Translations under genes and position numbers: made by a program | The notes under the pieces: generated by a model | Databases searched by the model: none | The model's input: the letters and a program-made list of their open reading frames with translations, nothing else | What the model was told of the DNA's origin: nothing | Source: Clostridiales bacterium | GTDB lineage: Bacteria; Bacillota; Clostridia; Christensenellales; Aristaeellaceae | Assembly: GCA_015056255.1 (NCBI GenBank) | Contig: SVGP01000001.1 | Location: forward strand, 124,001 to 188,000 | Reading direction: 5' to 3' | Length of the DNA: 64,000 bases | Shown here: positions 33,708-41,795 of the stretch, in pieces | Layout: every line of letters starts with the position of its first letter | Numbering within the stretch: the first letter of the stretch is position 1

Positions 33708-34406
33708 ATGGCAAATACGAATAAATATATGATCCAGGCGCGGGATGTAAAGCGCGCCTTCCCCGTAAGCGGCGGAACGTTTCTGGCGCTGAAGGGCGTA
33801 AACGTCGATATCCCAGCCGGTGCGCTGACGATTTTGAAGGGCCGAAGCGGCTCGGGCAAGACGACGCTGTTAAATATCTTAGGCGCTCTCGACAAGCCCA
33901 CAAGCGGCAAGGTCGTCTTCGGCGGCAAAAATATCTGCAAGATGGACGAAAGAAGAAGGGCAAAGCTTCGCCGCAGGGATATCGGCTTTGTGTTTCAGTC
34001 GGTCGCGCTCGTTCCCATGATGAACGCGCAGGAAAACATCGAGTTTGCGCTGCGCCTTGCGCGGTATAAGGGCAACCGAACAGAGCGCGCGCTTCAGTGT
34101 CTTAAAATGGTGGGCCTTGACAAGCGCGCCAAGCACATGCCGCAGGAGCTTTCCGGCGGTGAGCAGCAGCGCGTAGCCATCGCCCGCGCCATCGCGCACA
34201 AGCCCAAAGTGATTTTTGCCGACGAACCCACGGGCGAGCTGGACACGAATACCGGCCTTCGCGTGGTTAAAATCTTTAAGGATCTGATCGAGCAGGAGGG
34301 CGTGACCATCGTCATGACCACGCACGACACAGGCCTTATGGAGATCGGCGACAAGGTATACGAGATTCTGGACGGCGAGGCGGTGAACCACGATGACGAC
34401 GAATAA
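33708..34406 (+). CDS. ABC transporter ATP-binding protein, MacB/LolD type
   Basis: A 232-residue ATPase: Walker A GRSGSGKTT (45-53), Q-loop FVFQSVAL, signature LSGGEQQRVAIARAI, Walker B VIFADEPTGELD, H-loop MTTHD. EPTGELD and the short length are typical of MacB/LolD-type ATPases that drive FtsX-like permeases. ATG 33708 is 20 bases after the permease stop. The second ATPase starts 14 bases before its stop; the two probably form a heterodimer under one permease. Confidence 0.95.
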   Translation: MANTNKYMIQARDVKRAFPVSGGTFLALKGVNVDIPAGALTILKGRSGSGKTTLLNILGALDKPTSGKVVFGGKNICKMDERRRAKLRRRDIGFVFQSVALVPMMNAQENIEFALRLARYKGNRTERALQCLKMVGLDKRAKHMPQELSGGEQQRVAIARAIAHKPKVIFADEPTGELDTNTGLRVVKIFKDLIEQEGVTIVMTTHDTGLMEIGDKVYEILDGEAVNHDDDE

Positions 34407-35304
34407 AAAAACCGGCCACATCATCGAATGCGACAACCTCGTCAAAATCTACAAGACCCCGGATATCGAAGTGCTCGCGCTTCAGGGGCTTGATCTCACC
34501 GTGGATTACGGCGAAATGATGGCCATCATCGGAAACAGCGGCTCGGGCAAATCCACGTTTTTGAACATGCTGGGCGGCCTCGACAGGCCCTCCGCCGGAA
34601 AGCTTCTGGTCGACGGCAAGGATTTATTTAAGCTCAATGACAAGCAGCTGGTTGAATACAAGCAGAAAACCGTCGGCTTTGTCTGGCAAAATAACGCCCG
34701 AAACCTTCTTCCCTACCTGACCGCGATTCAGAATGTCATGATGCCGATGCTGTTTTCGGACGAAAAGAAGAAGCGCGCAAGGGCCGAAATGCTTCTGGAT
34801 ATGGTCGCCCTTTCCCACCGGAAAAACGCGCGCCTTTCAACGATGTCCGGCGGCGAACAGCAAAGAGTCGCCATCGCCATCGCCCTTGCCAACCATCCGC
34901 GTTTGCTTCTGGCCGACGAACCTACGGGCTCCGTCGATCAGAAAACCAGCGATTATATCCTTGATATGCTGCGTGAAATCAACCGCGAAAGCGGCGTAAC
35001 CATCGTTATCGTTACCCACGATCAGCTTTTAGCCAAAAAAGTCAACCGCGTGGTCGCGATCCGGGACGGCAAAATTTCCTCCGAGCGCATCATGAAGGAC
35101 AGCTATCTTGAACGCCTCCATGACATTTCCGCCATGACCGACGTAAGCGAGGTTCAGGACGAATACGTCGTCATGGACAAAGCCGGCCGTCTTCAGCTGC
35201 CCAGCGATATGCTCAAAAAGCTTGGCGTGAAAGGCAACCGCGTGCGCATGGAAATGAAGGGAAATGAAATCATCATCCGAAAACCCTTCGAGGAGGAAAC
35301 ATAG
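34393..35304 (+). CDS. ABC ATPase with C-terminal AbrB/MazE-like domain
   Basis: A 303-residue protein. Residues 1-235 are a MacB/LolD-type ATPase: Walker A GNSGSGKST (47-55), Q-loop FVWQN, signature MSGGEQQRVAIAIAL (151-165), Walker B LLLADEPTGSVD, H-loop VTHD (207-210). Residues about 254-298 then show a swapped-hairpin AbrB/SpoVT-like unit: YVVMDKAGRLQLPSDMLKKL followed by RVRMEMKGNEIIIRKP. That unit binds DNA in AbrB and MazE but can also serve for dimerisation. Its role in a transport ATPase is unknown. Last gene of the operon that begins at 23910 or 27595. Confidence 0.88.
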   Translation: MTTNKKTGHIIECDNLVKIYKTPDIEVLALQGLDLTVDYGEMMAIIGNSGSGKSTFLNMLGGLDRPSAGKLLVDGKDLFKLNDKQLVEYKQKTVGFVWQNNARNLLPYLTAIQNVMMPMLFSDEKKKRARAEMLLDMVALSHRKNARLSTMSGGEQQRVAIAIALANHPRLLLADEPTGSVDQKTSDYILDMLREINRESGVTIVIVTHDQLLAKKVNRVVAIRDGKISSERIMKDSYLERLHDISAMTDVSEVQDEYVVMDKAGRLQLPSDMLKKLGVKGNRVRMEMKGNEIIIRKPFEEET

Positions 35305-35312
35305 ATTCAGGG

Positions 35313-35340
35313 TTGATATTTTGCATAAACGTGTTATAAT
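35313..35340 (+). promoter_or_regulatory. Sigma-A promoter of the Mrp/NBP35 gene
   Basis: TTGATA (35313-35318), 16-base spacer, TATAAT (35335-35340), with a leader of about 90 bases. Confidence 0.7.
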
Positions 35341-35439
35341 ATTATATGGAGAAGTAGGGAACGGTCTCGCGCCGTTTCGCTCCGATCTCAAATAAACGCG
35401 TTATTTAAAACAGTAAACCATTTTAAAGGAGATATAACC

Positions 35440-36255
35440 ATGTCCGAGTGCACCCATAATTGCGATACCTGTACGCTCAATTGCGAAAGCAAGGGCGGCA
35501 TCCAGAAAGAAAAAGCCAATGACAAATCTTCCATCAAAAAGGCGGTCGCCGTTGTATCCGGAAAAGGCGGCGTCGGCAAATCCCTGACCACCGGTCTTCT
35601 GGCCACCCTCGCCCAGCGCATGGGCTATAAAACCGCCATCCTGGACGCCGACATCACCGGCCCGTCCATTCCCAGAATGTACAAATTCACCCAACCCGCC
35701 ACCGCAGACGGCGAAGCGCTCGTTCCCGCTGTGACCGCAACCGGCATCAAGGTCATGAGCGTAAACCTTTTGCTTGAAAACGAAACCGACCCCGTCATCT
35801 GGCGCGGCCCCGTCATCGCAGGCACCGTAAAGCAGTTCTACACCGACGTCAACTGGGGCGATATCGACATCATGTTCATCGATATGCCTCCCGGAACCGG
35901 CGACGTTCCGCTGACGGTTTTCCAGTCCATCCCCGTAGATGGCATGGTTGTTGTCACTTCTCCCCAAGAGCTTGTTCAGATGGTCGTTCAAAAGGCTGTC
36001 AATATGGCTAGCATGCTCAACATCCCGGTTCTGGGCGTTGTTGAAAACATGAGCTATCTGGAGTGCCCCGACTGCGGAAAGAAAATTGAGCTCTACGGCG
36101 AAAGCAAGCTCGAAGAAGCCAAAAAGATCATCGGCACCGAAATCGGCGCCCGCATGCCCATCAACCCGAAGCTCGCCGCTGCATGCGACAAGGGCATGAT
36201 CGAGCTGTTCGAAGGCGACTGGCTCAACAATATCATCTCTGAGATTCTTAAGTAA
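35440..36255 (+). CDS. apbC: Mrp/NBP35-type Fe-S carrier ATPase
   Basis: A 271-residue P-loop protein that carries and transfers [4Fe-4S] clusters. The N-terminal Cys cluster C4-x3-C8-x2-C11-x3-C15 is like eukaryotic Nbp35; then the deviant Walker A SGKGGVGKS, DADITGPSIP, the switch region FIDMPPGTGDVP, and a C-terminal CPDC pair that bridges the cluster in the dimer. Both Cys sites in one protein are seen in clostridial and archaeal members. It is followed by the GH130 gene after 36 bases. Confidence 0.93.
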   Translation: MSECTHNCDTCTLNCESKGGIQKEKANDKSSIKKAVAVVSGKGGVGKSLTTGLLATLAQRMGYKTAILDADITGPSIPRMYKFTQPATADGEALVPAVTATGIKVMSVNLLLENETDPVIWRGPVIAGTVKQFYTDVNWGDIDIMFIDMPPGTGDVPLTVFQSIPVDGMVVVTSPQELVQMVVQKAVNMASMLNIPVLGVVENMSYLECPDCGKKIELYGESKLEEAKKIIGTEIGARMPINPKLAAACDKGMIELFEGDWLNNIISEILK

Positions 36256-36291
36256 ATTTAAGATACATTAGTATTTTTAGGAGGAAACGAC

Positions 36292-37275
36292 ATGGCCAAG
36301 ATCATCGGTAAAGCGCTTCCCAATATCCCGTGGGAGAATAAGCCCGAGGGATGCAAAGACGTAGTATGGCGTTACAGCGCCAACCCCATCGTTCAGCGCG
36401 ACGCGATCCCCTGCTCCAACTCCATCTTCAACAGCGCCGTTGTTCCCTTTAACGGCGAGTTCGCCGGCGTTTTCCGCTGCGACGACAAGCGCCGCGAGAT
36501 GCGCATCCACTCCGCCCACTCCAAGGACGGCATCCATTGGGACATCGATCATGAGCCTTTTAACCTCGTCAATCCCATCGAAGGCGAAGTCGGCCCGTTC
36601 ATCTACGGCTACGACCCCCGCTGCTGCGAAATCGACGGCGAGCACATCGTCACCTGGTGCAACTGCTACCACGGCCCGACCATCGGCGTAGCCACCACCA
36701 AGGATTTCAAAACCTACACCCAGAAGGAAAACGCCTTCCTGCCCTTTAACAGAAACGGCGTTATGTTCCCCCGCAAGATCAACGGCAACTACGCCATGCT
36801 TTCCCGCCCCTCCGACACCGGCCACACGCCCTTCGGCGATATCTTCTACTCCGAGTCCCCCGACCTCGTATACTGGGGCAAGCACCGCCACGTAATGGCT
36901 CCCAACGGCGGCTGGCAGTCCACCAAGATCGGCGCAGGCCCGATCCCGATTGAGACCGACGAAGGCTGGCTCCTGTTCTACCACGGCGTACTCACCAGCT
37001 GCAACGGCTTCGTATATTCCTTCGGCGCGGCCCTTCTCGATCTTGAGCAGCCCTGGAAGGTACTCTACCGCACCGAGCCCTACCTGCTCTCGCCCCAGAA
37101 GCTCTATGAGCAGGTTGGCGACGTTCCCAATGTTGCCTTCCCCTGCGCAGCCCTCGCCGACGCGGACACCGGCCGCATCGCCATTTACTACGGCGGCGCC
37201 GACACCGTCATCTGCATGGCGTTCTGCGAAGTCAATGAAGTCATCGACTTCATCAAGAAGAACAGCAAGGTTTAA
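36292..37275 (+). CDS. GH130 beta-mannoside phosphorylase family protein
   Basis: A 327-residue cytoplasmic enzyme with the five-bladed propeller pattern of GH130: [41 protein letters not shown] with the conserved Asp, [48 protein letters not shown], and [20 protein letters not shown]. Known members phosphorolyse beta-1,4-mannosyl-glucose or short mannooligosaccharides, or related mannosides. Codons are strongly C-ending, like the most expressed genes here. No sugar transporter or epimerase is adjacent, so the substrate is open. Confidence 0.93.
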   Translation: MAKIIGKALPNIPWENKPEGCKDVVWRYSANPIVQRDAIPCSNSIFNSAVVPFNGEFAGVFRCDDKRREMRIHSAHSKDGIHWDIDHEPFNLVNPIEGEVGPFIYGYDPRCCEIDGEHIVTWCNCYHGPTIGVATTKDFKTYTQKENAFLPFNRNGVMFPRKINGNYAMLSRPSDTGHTPFGDIFYSESPDLVYWGKHRHVMAPNGGWQSTKIGAGPIPIETDEGWLLFYHGVLTSCNGFVYSFGAALLDLEQPWKVLYRTEPYLLSPQKLYEQVGDVPNVAFPCAALADADTGRIAIYYGGADTVICMAFCEVNEVIDFIKKNSKV

Positions 37276-37290
37276 TCTTTTTTCCCTTTC

Positions 37291-37322
37291 GGGCTGCCGC
37301 CGGTTTTATAAGGCGGCAGCCC
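37291..37322 (+). terminator. Hairpin after the GH130 gene
   Basis: Perfect 11-base stem GGGCTGCCGCC / GGCGGCAGCCC with a 10-base loop. The following T tract is weak. Confidence 0.65.
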
Positions 37323-37354
37323 TTCATTATCCTTTACTATCGGAGGAAATATAA

Positions 37355-38494
37355 GTGTATTACGATCGGCCGGTCAAACGCAAAAAGCCGGAAGAACAGA
37401 AAAAACGCGAGGAAGCCGCGCGCGATAAGAGAATCGAAGAAAAGAGAAAGGAAGAAAAATTCTCTCTGCTTAGGTTTTTCTTTGAAACGCCCGTGCGGAA
37501 TCCCAAGGGGTATCAGGAGGAGCCGGGCGAAGAAACGGAGAACACCCAGTCCCCGCGCAAAAAGAATCATTTGCTATTAAAAGCATGCGCTTTTTTGCTT
37601 GCCCTCATCATCGTTTTCTCAGCTTCCCTCTATTTTCTGCCCGTCGGCATTTTTGCATCCTATGAAAAAAGTCAGTATCTGGCCGACAACGAGGTTCCGG
37701 GCGGCTATGTCCACGTGCTTTTAGTCGGCGTTGACAAAGACACAACCGGCACCAGCAGATCCGACACCATGATCATCGCCTCCATCAAAAGGGACGAAAT
37801 CAAGCTGACCTCCCTGATGCGCGATACCGGCGTGACCATTCCCGGCCGCACCGGCACACAACGCCTAAACGCCGCCTACGCGTACGGCGGCATTGACTTG
37901 CTCTTAAAAACCGTCAACTACAATTTTGGCCTCAACATCACCCGCTACGCCATGGTGGACTACGACAACTTTCCCAAAATTATCGACAAAATGGGCGGCG
38001 TCACATTGACCGTGTCGGATGCGGAAGCGAATGAAATCAACCGAAACGTCGGCGGCCTTTTGTATATGGACGTTCAAAAAGGCAACATTCCCTACGACGA
38101 AGGCTATGCGCTTTACCAGTCGGAAATCCTTGCAAAGGGCGGAGAAAATATACGCCTGGACGGCCTTCAGACGCTGGGCTATGCCCGCATCCGAAGCCTG
38201 GACAGCGACTACGGCAGAACCAACCGCCAAAGAAAGGTGCTTTCCGCCGTCATCAATCAGGCGAAAAATCACCCGTTAAGACTCATTGGCACGGCTCAAA
38301 CCGCACTCAACGAGATAAACACCAACATGAACGCCCTTGAAATGCTGTCCCTCGTCTTAAAGGGCATAACAGGCGGCCTCCCAGAGCAAACCCGCCTCCC
38401 CGCAAGTGGTACCTATACAGACAACGGCGGTATGTTTGAAAACGTGAATTTTAAAGAAAATCACGATTATTTTGTGGAGTTTCTTATGCAATAA
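37355..38494 (+). CDS. LytR-CpsA-Psr (LCP) family protein
   Basis: LCP proteins attach glycopolymers to peptidoglycan outside the membrane. The 379-residue protein starts at GTG with CGGAGGAAATATAA before it. A highly charged cytoplasmic N-terminus (residues 1-70) precedes one membrane span (about 71-98). The LCP domain follows: VLLVGVDKDTTGTSRSDTMI, LTSLMRDTGVTIPG, RLNAAYAYGG, YDNFPKIIDKMGGVTL, and YARIRSLDSDYGRTNRQRKV, with the conserved Asp and Arg residues that bind the polyprenyl-phosphate glycan donor. Confidence 0.95.
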   Translation: MYYDRPVKRKKPEEQKKREEAARDKRIEEKRKEEKFSLLRFFFETPVRNPKGYQEEPGEETENTQSPRKKNHLLLKACAFLLALIIVFSASLYFLPVGIFASYEKSQYLADNEVPGGYVHVLLVGVDKDTTGTSRSDTMIIASIKRDEIKLTSLMRDTGVTIPGRTGTQRLNAAYAYGGIDLLLKTVNYNFGLNITRYAMVDYDNFPKIIDKMGGVTLTVSDAEANEINRNVGGLLYMDVQKGNIPYDEGYALYQSEILAKGGENIRLDGLQTLGYARIRSLDSDYGRTNRQRKVLSAVINQAKNHPLRLIGTAQTALNEINTNMNALEMLSLVLKGITGGLPEQTRLPASGTYTDNGGMFENVNFKENHDYFVEFLMQ

Positions 38495-38495
38495 A

Positions 38496-38528
38496 ATGCG
38501 CCCCGATCAAAAGCGATCGGGGCATTTT
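38496..38528 (+). terminator. Terminator of the LCP gene
   Basis: GCCCCGATC / GATCGGGGC stem with AAAAGC loop and a following ATTTTT. Confidence 0.92.
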
Positions 38529-38543
38529 TAAATCCATGCGTTT

Positions 38544-38575
38544 ACGGGCGATTCGTGAATCGCACGCTGCAGTTG
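38544..38575 (+). repeat. Single, decayed palindromic unit, copy F
   Basis: TTTACGGGCG with core GATTCGTGAATC then GCACGCTGCAG. Only one unit of the usual pair remains. Confidence 0.6.
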
Positions 38576-38609
38576 ATGAAAGACACGCAAAATATTCCTT
38601 CTAATCCCT

Positions 38610-39431
38610 CTAAATCTTCTTCTCTACCCCATACTCCTTCCAGATCCCGCCATAGAAATCCGCCATGCGGTTTCTGATTTCCTCAACCGTGTATCCGTCC
38701 ACGCGCCTTGTTCCATAGGTATTGGCGCGATCTGCATCCGGCACCATTTTGTACGTGGTCTGAACGGCGACCGGGGACTTAACTGTGAAAAGCTTAAATT
38801 TCTCGCCGTTTATAAGCCGCTCAACGGCCTTTTTCGCGCTTTCATACACGCGTTTTCTTCCGTATTCAGGCGACAGGCAAAGCACGCTCTGTCTGCCAAG
38901 GCCCTGCTTGACCATCGCGGCCTCCACATTTCCAAGCATCCTTTTGCTTTCCTCGCACAATTTATCGTCGCCCGACACCATCACGACCGGAACGCCGCAT
39001 TCGCCGGCAATCGCCGCGTCGATCTCGATTTCGCCAAACGGCACGCCGTTGACAGAATATTTAAACCACGAAGCGGACGACATCGTGTGCTCAAGATTGC
39101 CCTGATAGGTGCCCGCCATTGCGTGATAGCCCAACAGGAACATGCCGTCCACGCTTTCATCCAGAAAGGGAAACCTCGGCTGATGCGGCGTTCCCGCCAG
39201 AAAAAGCGCGCGCGGATCGAGATTCTCAACCAGTATGTTTCCGCTTGCGCCGTGCATGTCGGCAACGATCACTTCGTCCGCACCCGCGTCAAACGCGCCC
39301 CGAACCGCGGCGTTTACATCCTCCGTCATCAGCCGCTGACCGGTTGGGTACAGATACGATCCCTTCGAAACATAATCCGGGCAGTTGATGCCGCTGATGC
39401 CTTCCATATCCACGGAAATATAAATTCTCAT
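38610..39431 (-). CDS. M55 family peptidase (D-aminopeptidase DppA-like)
   Basis: A 273-residue zinc peptidase of the DppA family. It starts MRIYISVDMEGISG, with the metal-binding Asp8 and Glu10, and continues with ADEVIVADMHGASGN, FLLGYHAMAGTYQGNLEHTM and EIEIDAAIAGECGVPVVMVSGDD. DppA is a self-compartmentalised decamer that cleaves D-Ala-containing peptides, consistent with peptidoglycan recycling. The chosen start at 39431 follows GGAGGGCG; a longer frame adds 14 residues without support. It stands alone, divergent from the GtrA-like gene. Confidence 0.93.
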   Translation of the reverse strand: MRIYISVDMEGISGINCPDYVSKGSYLYPTGQRLMTEDVNAAVRGAFDAGADEVIVADMHGASGNILVENLDPRALFLAGTPHQPRFPFLDESVDGMFLLGYHAMAGTYQGNLEHTMSSASWFKYSVNGVPFGEIEIDAAIAGECGVPVVMVSGDDKLCEESKRMLGNVEAAMVKQGLGRQSVLCLSPEYGRKRVYESAKKAVERLINGEKFKLFTVKSPVAVQTTYKMVPDADRANTYGTRRVDGYTVEEIRNRMADFYGGIWKEYGVEKKI

Positions 39432-39524
39432 ATAACGCCCTCCGCATTTTAAATTGTGATTATTTTGTGGCAATTTTCAAAATAATATGTTATAATCAAC
39501 CATCTCGAATCGGGAGGTATGATT

Positions 39525-39938
39525 ATGAACACACGCAAAAAGGAACTGATGCGCTCAGTCAAGTTTCTTCTTTTCTCGGCAAGCGCAGGTATCATTCAGG
39601 TGGCGTCCTTCACGCTTTTTGAAGAGCTCACCCCCGCGCCGCACTGGCTGAGCTATCTCATTTCGCTCATCCTGTCCGTTCTTTGGAATTTCACCTTCAA
39701 CCGCAAATTCACCTTCCATTCGGCGGGCAATATCCCGGTCGCAATGACCAAAGTCGCCCTTTTCTACCTCGTCTTTACGCCCCTTTCCACCTGGTGGACG
39801 GACGCGCTCACGGGCGCGGGCGTGAACGAATATCTCGTGCTTGCAGGCACGATGATCGTCAATTTTGTATCGGAATTCCTCTACGACCGCTTTTTCGTCT
39901 TCGGAAAAACCATCGATACGGACGGTAAAAGTGCATAA
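39525..39938 (+). CDS. GtrA-like membrane protein
   Basis: A 137-residue protein with four membrane spans (about residues 12-32, 38-58, 74-94, 103-124) and the GtrA-family phrases SAGIIQVASFTLFEE and LWNFTFNRKFTF. GtrA-type proteins are thought to move or help flip polyprenyl-linked sugars, fitting the LCP gene nearby. ATG 39525 is seven bases after GGGAGGT; the ATG six bases earlier is too close. A TATAAT at 39491-39496 is a likely -10 box. Confidence 0.88.
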   Translation: MNTRKKELMRSVKFLLFSASAGIIQVASFTLFEELTPAPHWLSYLISLILSVLWNFTFNRKFTFHSAGNIPVAMTKVALFYLVFTPLSTWWTDALTGAGVNEYLVLAGTMIVNFVSEFLYDRFFVFGKTIDTDGKSA

Positions 39939-39942
39939 TGCC

Positions 39943-39978
39943 AAAAAGCGAAGCAAATTTAAATGCTTCGCTTTTTTG
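39943..39978. terminator. Bidirectional terminator
   Basis: AAAAAGCGAAGCA / TGCTTCGCTTTTTT hairpin between the convergent GtrA-like and SGNH genes. Confidence 0.92.
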
Positions 39979-39980
39979 TT

Positions 39981-40754
39981 CTATTTAAGCTCCGTTCCGA
40001 TGTAGGGAACCAGATAGAAATCCTCGGGATTTTTGCGGATGATATAATCGATGTACGCGTCGATCATGTTGGCGGTTAAAATATAGCCCATGGGATTCAT
40101 ATGCCCATAGAGGCTGAAGCGCTTATTGAACGTCTGGTCATAGGTTGGACCGTACTTGTACAGGTCAATCACATAGGTGTTTTCAAAAAAGTCCGCCAAG
40201 GCGTACAGTAGCTCTCTGTGCGCGCGGACGAGCTCGTCCTTCCTTTCGCCCCTCGGGATGGTCACAAGGAAAAACTTTGCGCGCGGCTGAATCATTTTGT
40301 ACCTTTGAATAATCGCCGCATACCAGCCCGCAAAGGTGTCCCTGTTGTTTTTATAATTCTCAAGATCGATATCCGAAACCGAGCCTACTTCCTGATCCGC
40401 GTTTAATACATCGTTCACGCCCAGCGCTATCACATACGCCTGCGCGGCCTTTTCGGGCAGGAAAAAGCGGTTTGCGTCGGCATAAGAGGTCATATATTCC
40501 TTCGCTGTCATGCCGCCGCGCGAAAAATTATAACCGGTCAGACCGTTTTTGCGCGCAATATACTGGCCCCACGAATACTCAAAATAGTCGTGATAGCCCT
40601 TTGAATGATCGTCGCCTCTGGACTCAAATTCGCCGGAGGACAGACTGTCGCCAACAAAGGCCATGGTGCGGAAAATGGCGGTATTGCTGATGCCCTCAGG
40701 GAATCGGTCAAGCGGCTGTTCGTTTTCAGAAAAAAAGTATTTTTGCCAGTCCAT
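39981..40754 (-). CDS. SGNH/GDSL-family hydrolase
   Basis: A 257-residue cytoplasmic protein. Block I is FVGDSLSSGE with nucleophile Ser37, block II FSRGGMTAKEY (oxyanion Gly), block III LGVNDVLNA (Asn), and block V YGHMNPMGY with the His. The Asp usually three residues before the block V His is not seen (RFSLYGHMNP), so the triad may use another acid or a dyad. Such enzymes deacylate or deacetylate sugars, lipids or peptides. Start set by AAAGGAG before the ATG. Substrate unknown. Confidence 0.85.
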   Translation of the reverse strand: MDWQKYFFSENEQPLDRFPEGISNTAIFRTMAFVGDSLSSGEFESRGDDHSKGYHDYFEYSWGQYIARKNGLTGYNFSRGGMTAKEYMTSYADANRFFLPEKAAQAYVIALGVNDVLNADQEVGSVSDIDLENYKNNRDTFAGWYAAIIQRYKMIQPRAKFFLVTIPRGERKDELVRAHRELLYALADFFENTYVIDLYKYGPTYDQTFNKRFSLYGHMNPMGYILTANMIDAYIDYIIRKNPEDFYLVPYIGTELK

Positions 40755-40830
40755 AGTGATCTCCTTTAAAATTTCTTTGTAAATTATCTTTATTATACAG
40801 CCTGATCGCCCGTTTTACAAGCGCAAAGCT

Positions 40831-40860
40831 TTGACACAGGAAAGATATGCATGCTATAAT
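40831..40860 (+). promoter_or_regulatory. Sigma-A promoter of the DMT transporter gene
   Basis: TTGACA (40831-40836), 18-base spacer, TATAAT (40855-40860), then a leader of about 30 bases with AAAGGGAGG. Confidence 0.82.
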
Positions 40861-40898
40861 CTACTCACTTTCACCCATTAAAGGGAGGCGCGCTGTCC

Positions 40899-41732
40899 AT
40901 GCTTTTTCTGTTTCTCGCCATTGTTTCAAGCACGCTCATCACCGTTTTCATGCGTTTAAGCGAAGGGAAGAGCCAAAACGAGCTTTCGCTTCTTTCGATG
41001 AATTACTTGTCCTGCTGCCTGCTTTCCTATCTTTTCATGCCTTCAAAGCGTATTTTTCCGTCGCAGGACGGGCTTTCGACCGTGCTTATACTGGGCGGAA
41101 TCGGAGGCGTGTTGTATCTTGCCAGCTTCCTCCTTCTAAAATGGAACGTGAAGAAAAACGGCGTGACGCTGCCCGCCACGTTTATGAAGCTGGGCGTATT
41201 GGTTCCGACCATTCTGGCCGCCGTGATTTTCAAAGAAACCATTCATGTATCCACGCTGTTCGGCATTCTCCTTGCCTTTTTCGCTATTCTCCTCTTGAAG
41301 GAAAAATCCTCCGAGAAAGCGACAAGCACCCTCGGCCTCGTTCTGCTCTTGGCCGGCGGCGGCATGGCGGACGCAATGAGCAAAATCTTTGAAGAAACCG
41401 CCCCTGCGACCTTATCCGACCATTTTCTTTTCTACATTTTCTTTGTCGCCTTCGTTTTATGCCTGCTTTTCATTGTCCTGAAAAAGCAGAAATACTGCCT
41501 GTGGGACGTTCTGTTCGGCCTATTAATTGGCGTTCCCAACTATTTCTCCTCGCGCTTTCTTCTTTTATCGCTGTCCAGTATCCCCGGCGTCGTCGCTTAC
41601 CCAACCTTCAGCGCGGGTACCATCGTATTAGTCGCCGTGTGCGGAAAAATCCTCTTTAAGGAAAACTTCACAAAGAAAAAGCTGATCGCGCTTACGCTCA
41701 TCCTGATCGCGCTCGCGCTTTTGAATGTGTAA
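40899..41732 (+). CDS. DMT (drug/metabolite) superfamily transporter
   Basis: A 277-residue protein of ten predicted membrane helices in two EamA-like halves. The first half has the typical LPATFMKLGVLVPTILAAVIFKE segment before a helix (LFGILLAFFAILLL); the second has VVAYPTFSAGTIVLVAVCGKILFKE before the last helix. These PTILA...FKE and GTIVLV...FKE segments mark EamA-type carriers. The substrate cannot be read from sequence. It ends 63 bases before the M20 peptidase gene. Confidence 0.88.
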   Translation: MLFLFLAIVSSTLITVFMRLSEGKSQNELSLLSMNYLSCCLLSYLFMPSKRIFPSQDGLSTVLILGGIGGVLYLASFLLLKWNVKKNGVTLPATFMKLGVLVPTILAAVIFKETIHVSTLFGILLAFFAILLLKEKSSEKATSTLGLVLLLAGGGMADAMSKIFEETAPATLSDHFLFYIFFVAFVLCLLFIVLKKQKYCLWDVLFGLLIGVPNYFSSRFLLLSLSSIPGVVAYPTFSAGTIVLVAVCGKILFKENFTKKKLIALTLILIALALLNV

Positions 41733-41795
41733 GGGGAAACATATCATAATGGCGTGTATAATAAAATATGAAATCATCCTAAAAAGGAGAACCCT

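Noticed and set aside
38019..38279. 86-codon plus-strand frame inside the LCP gene
   Set aside because: Alternative frame of a recognised LCP domain with no start signal.
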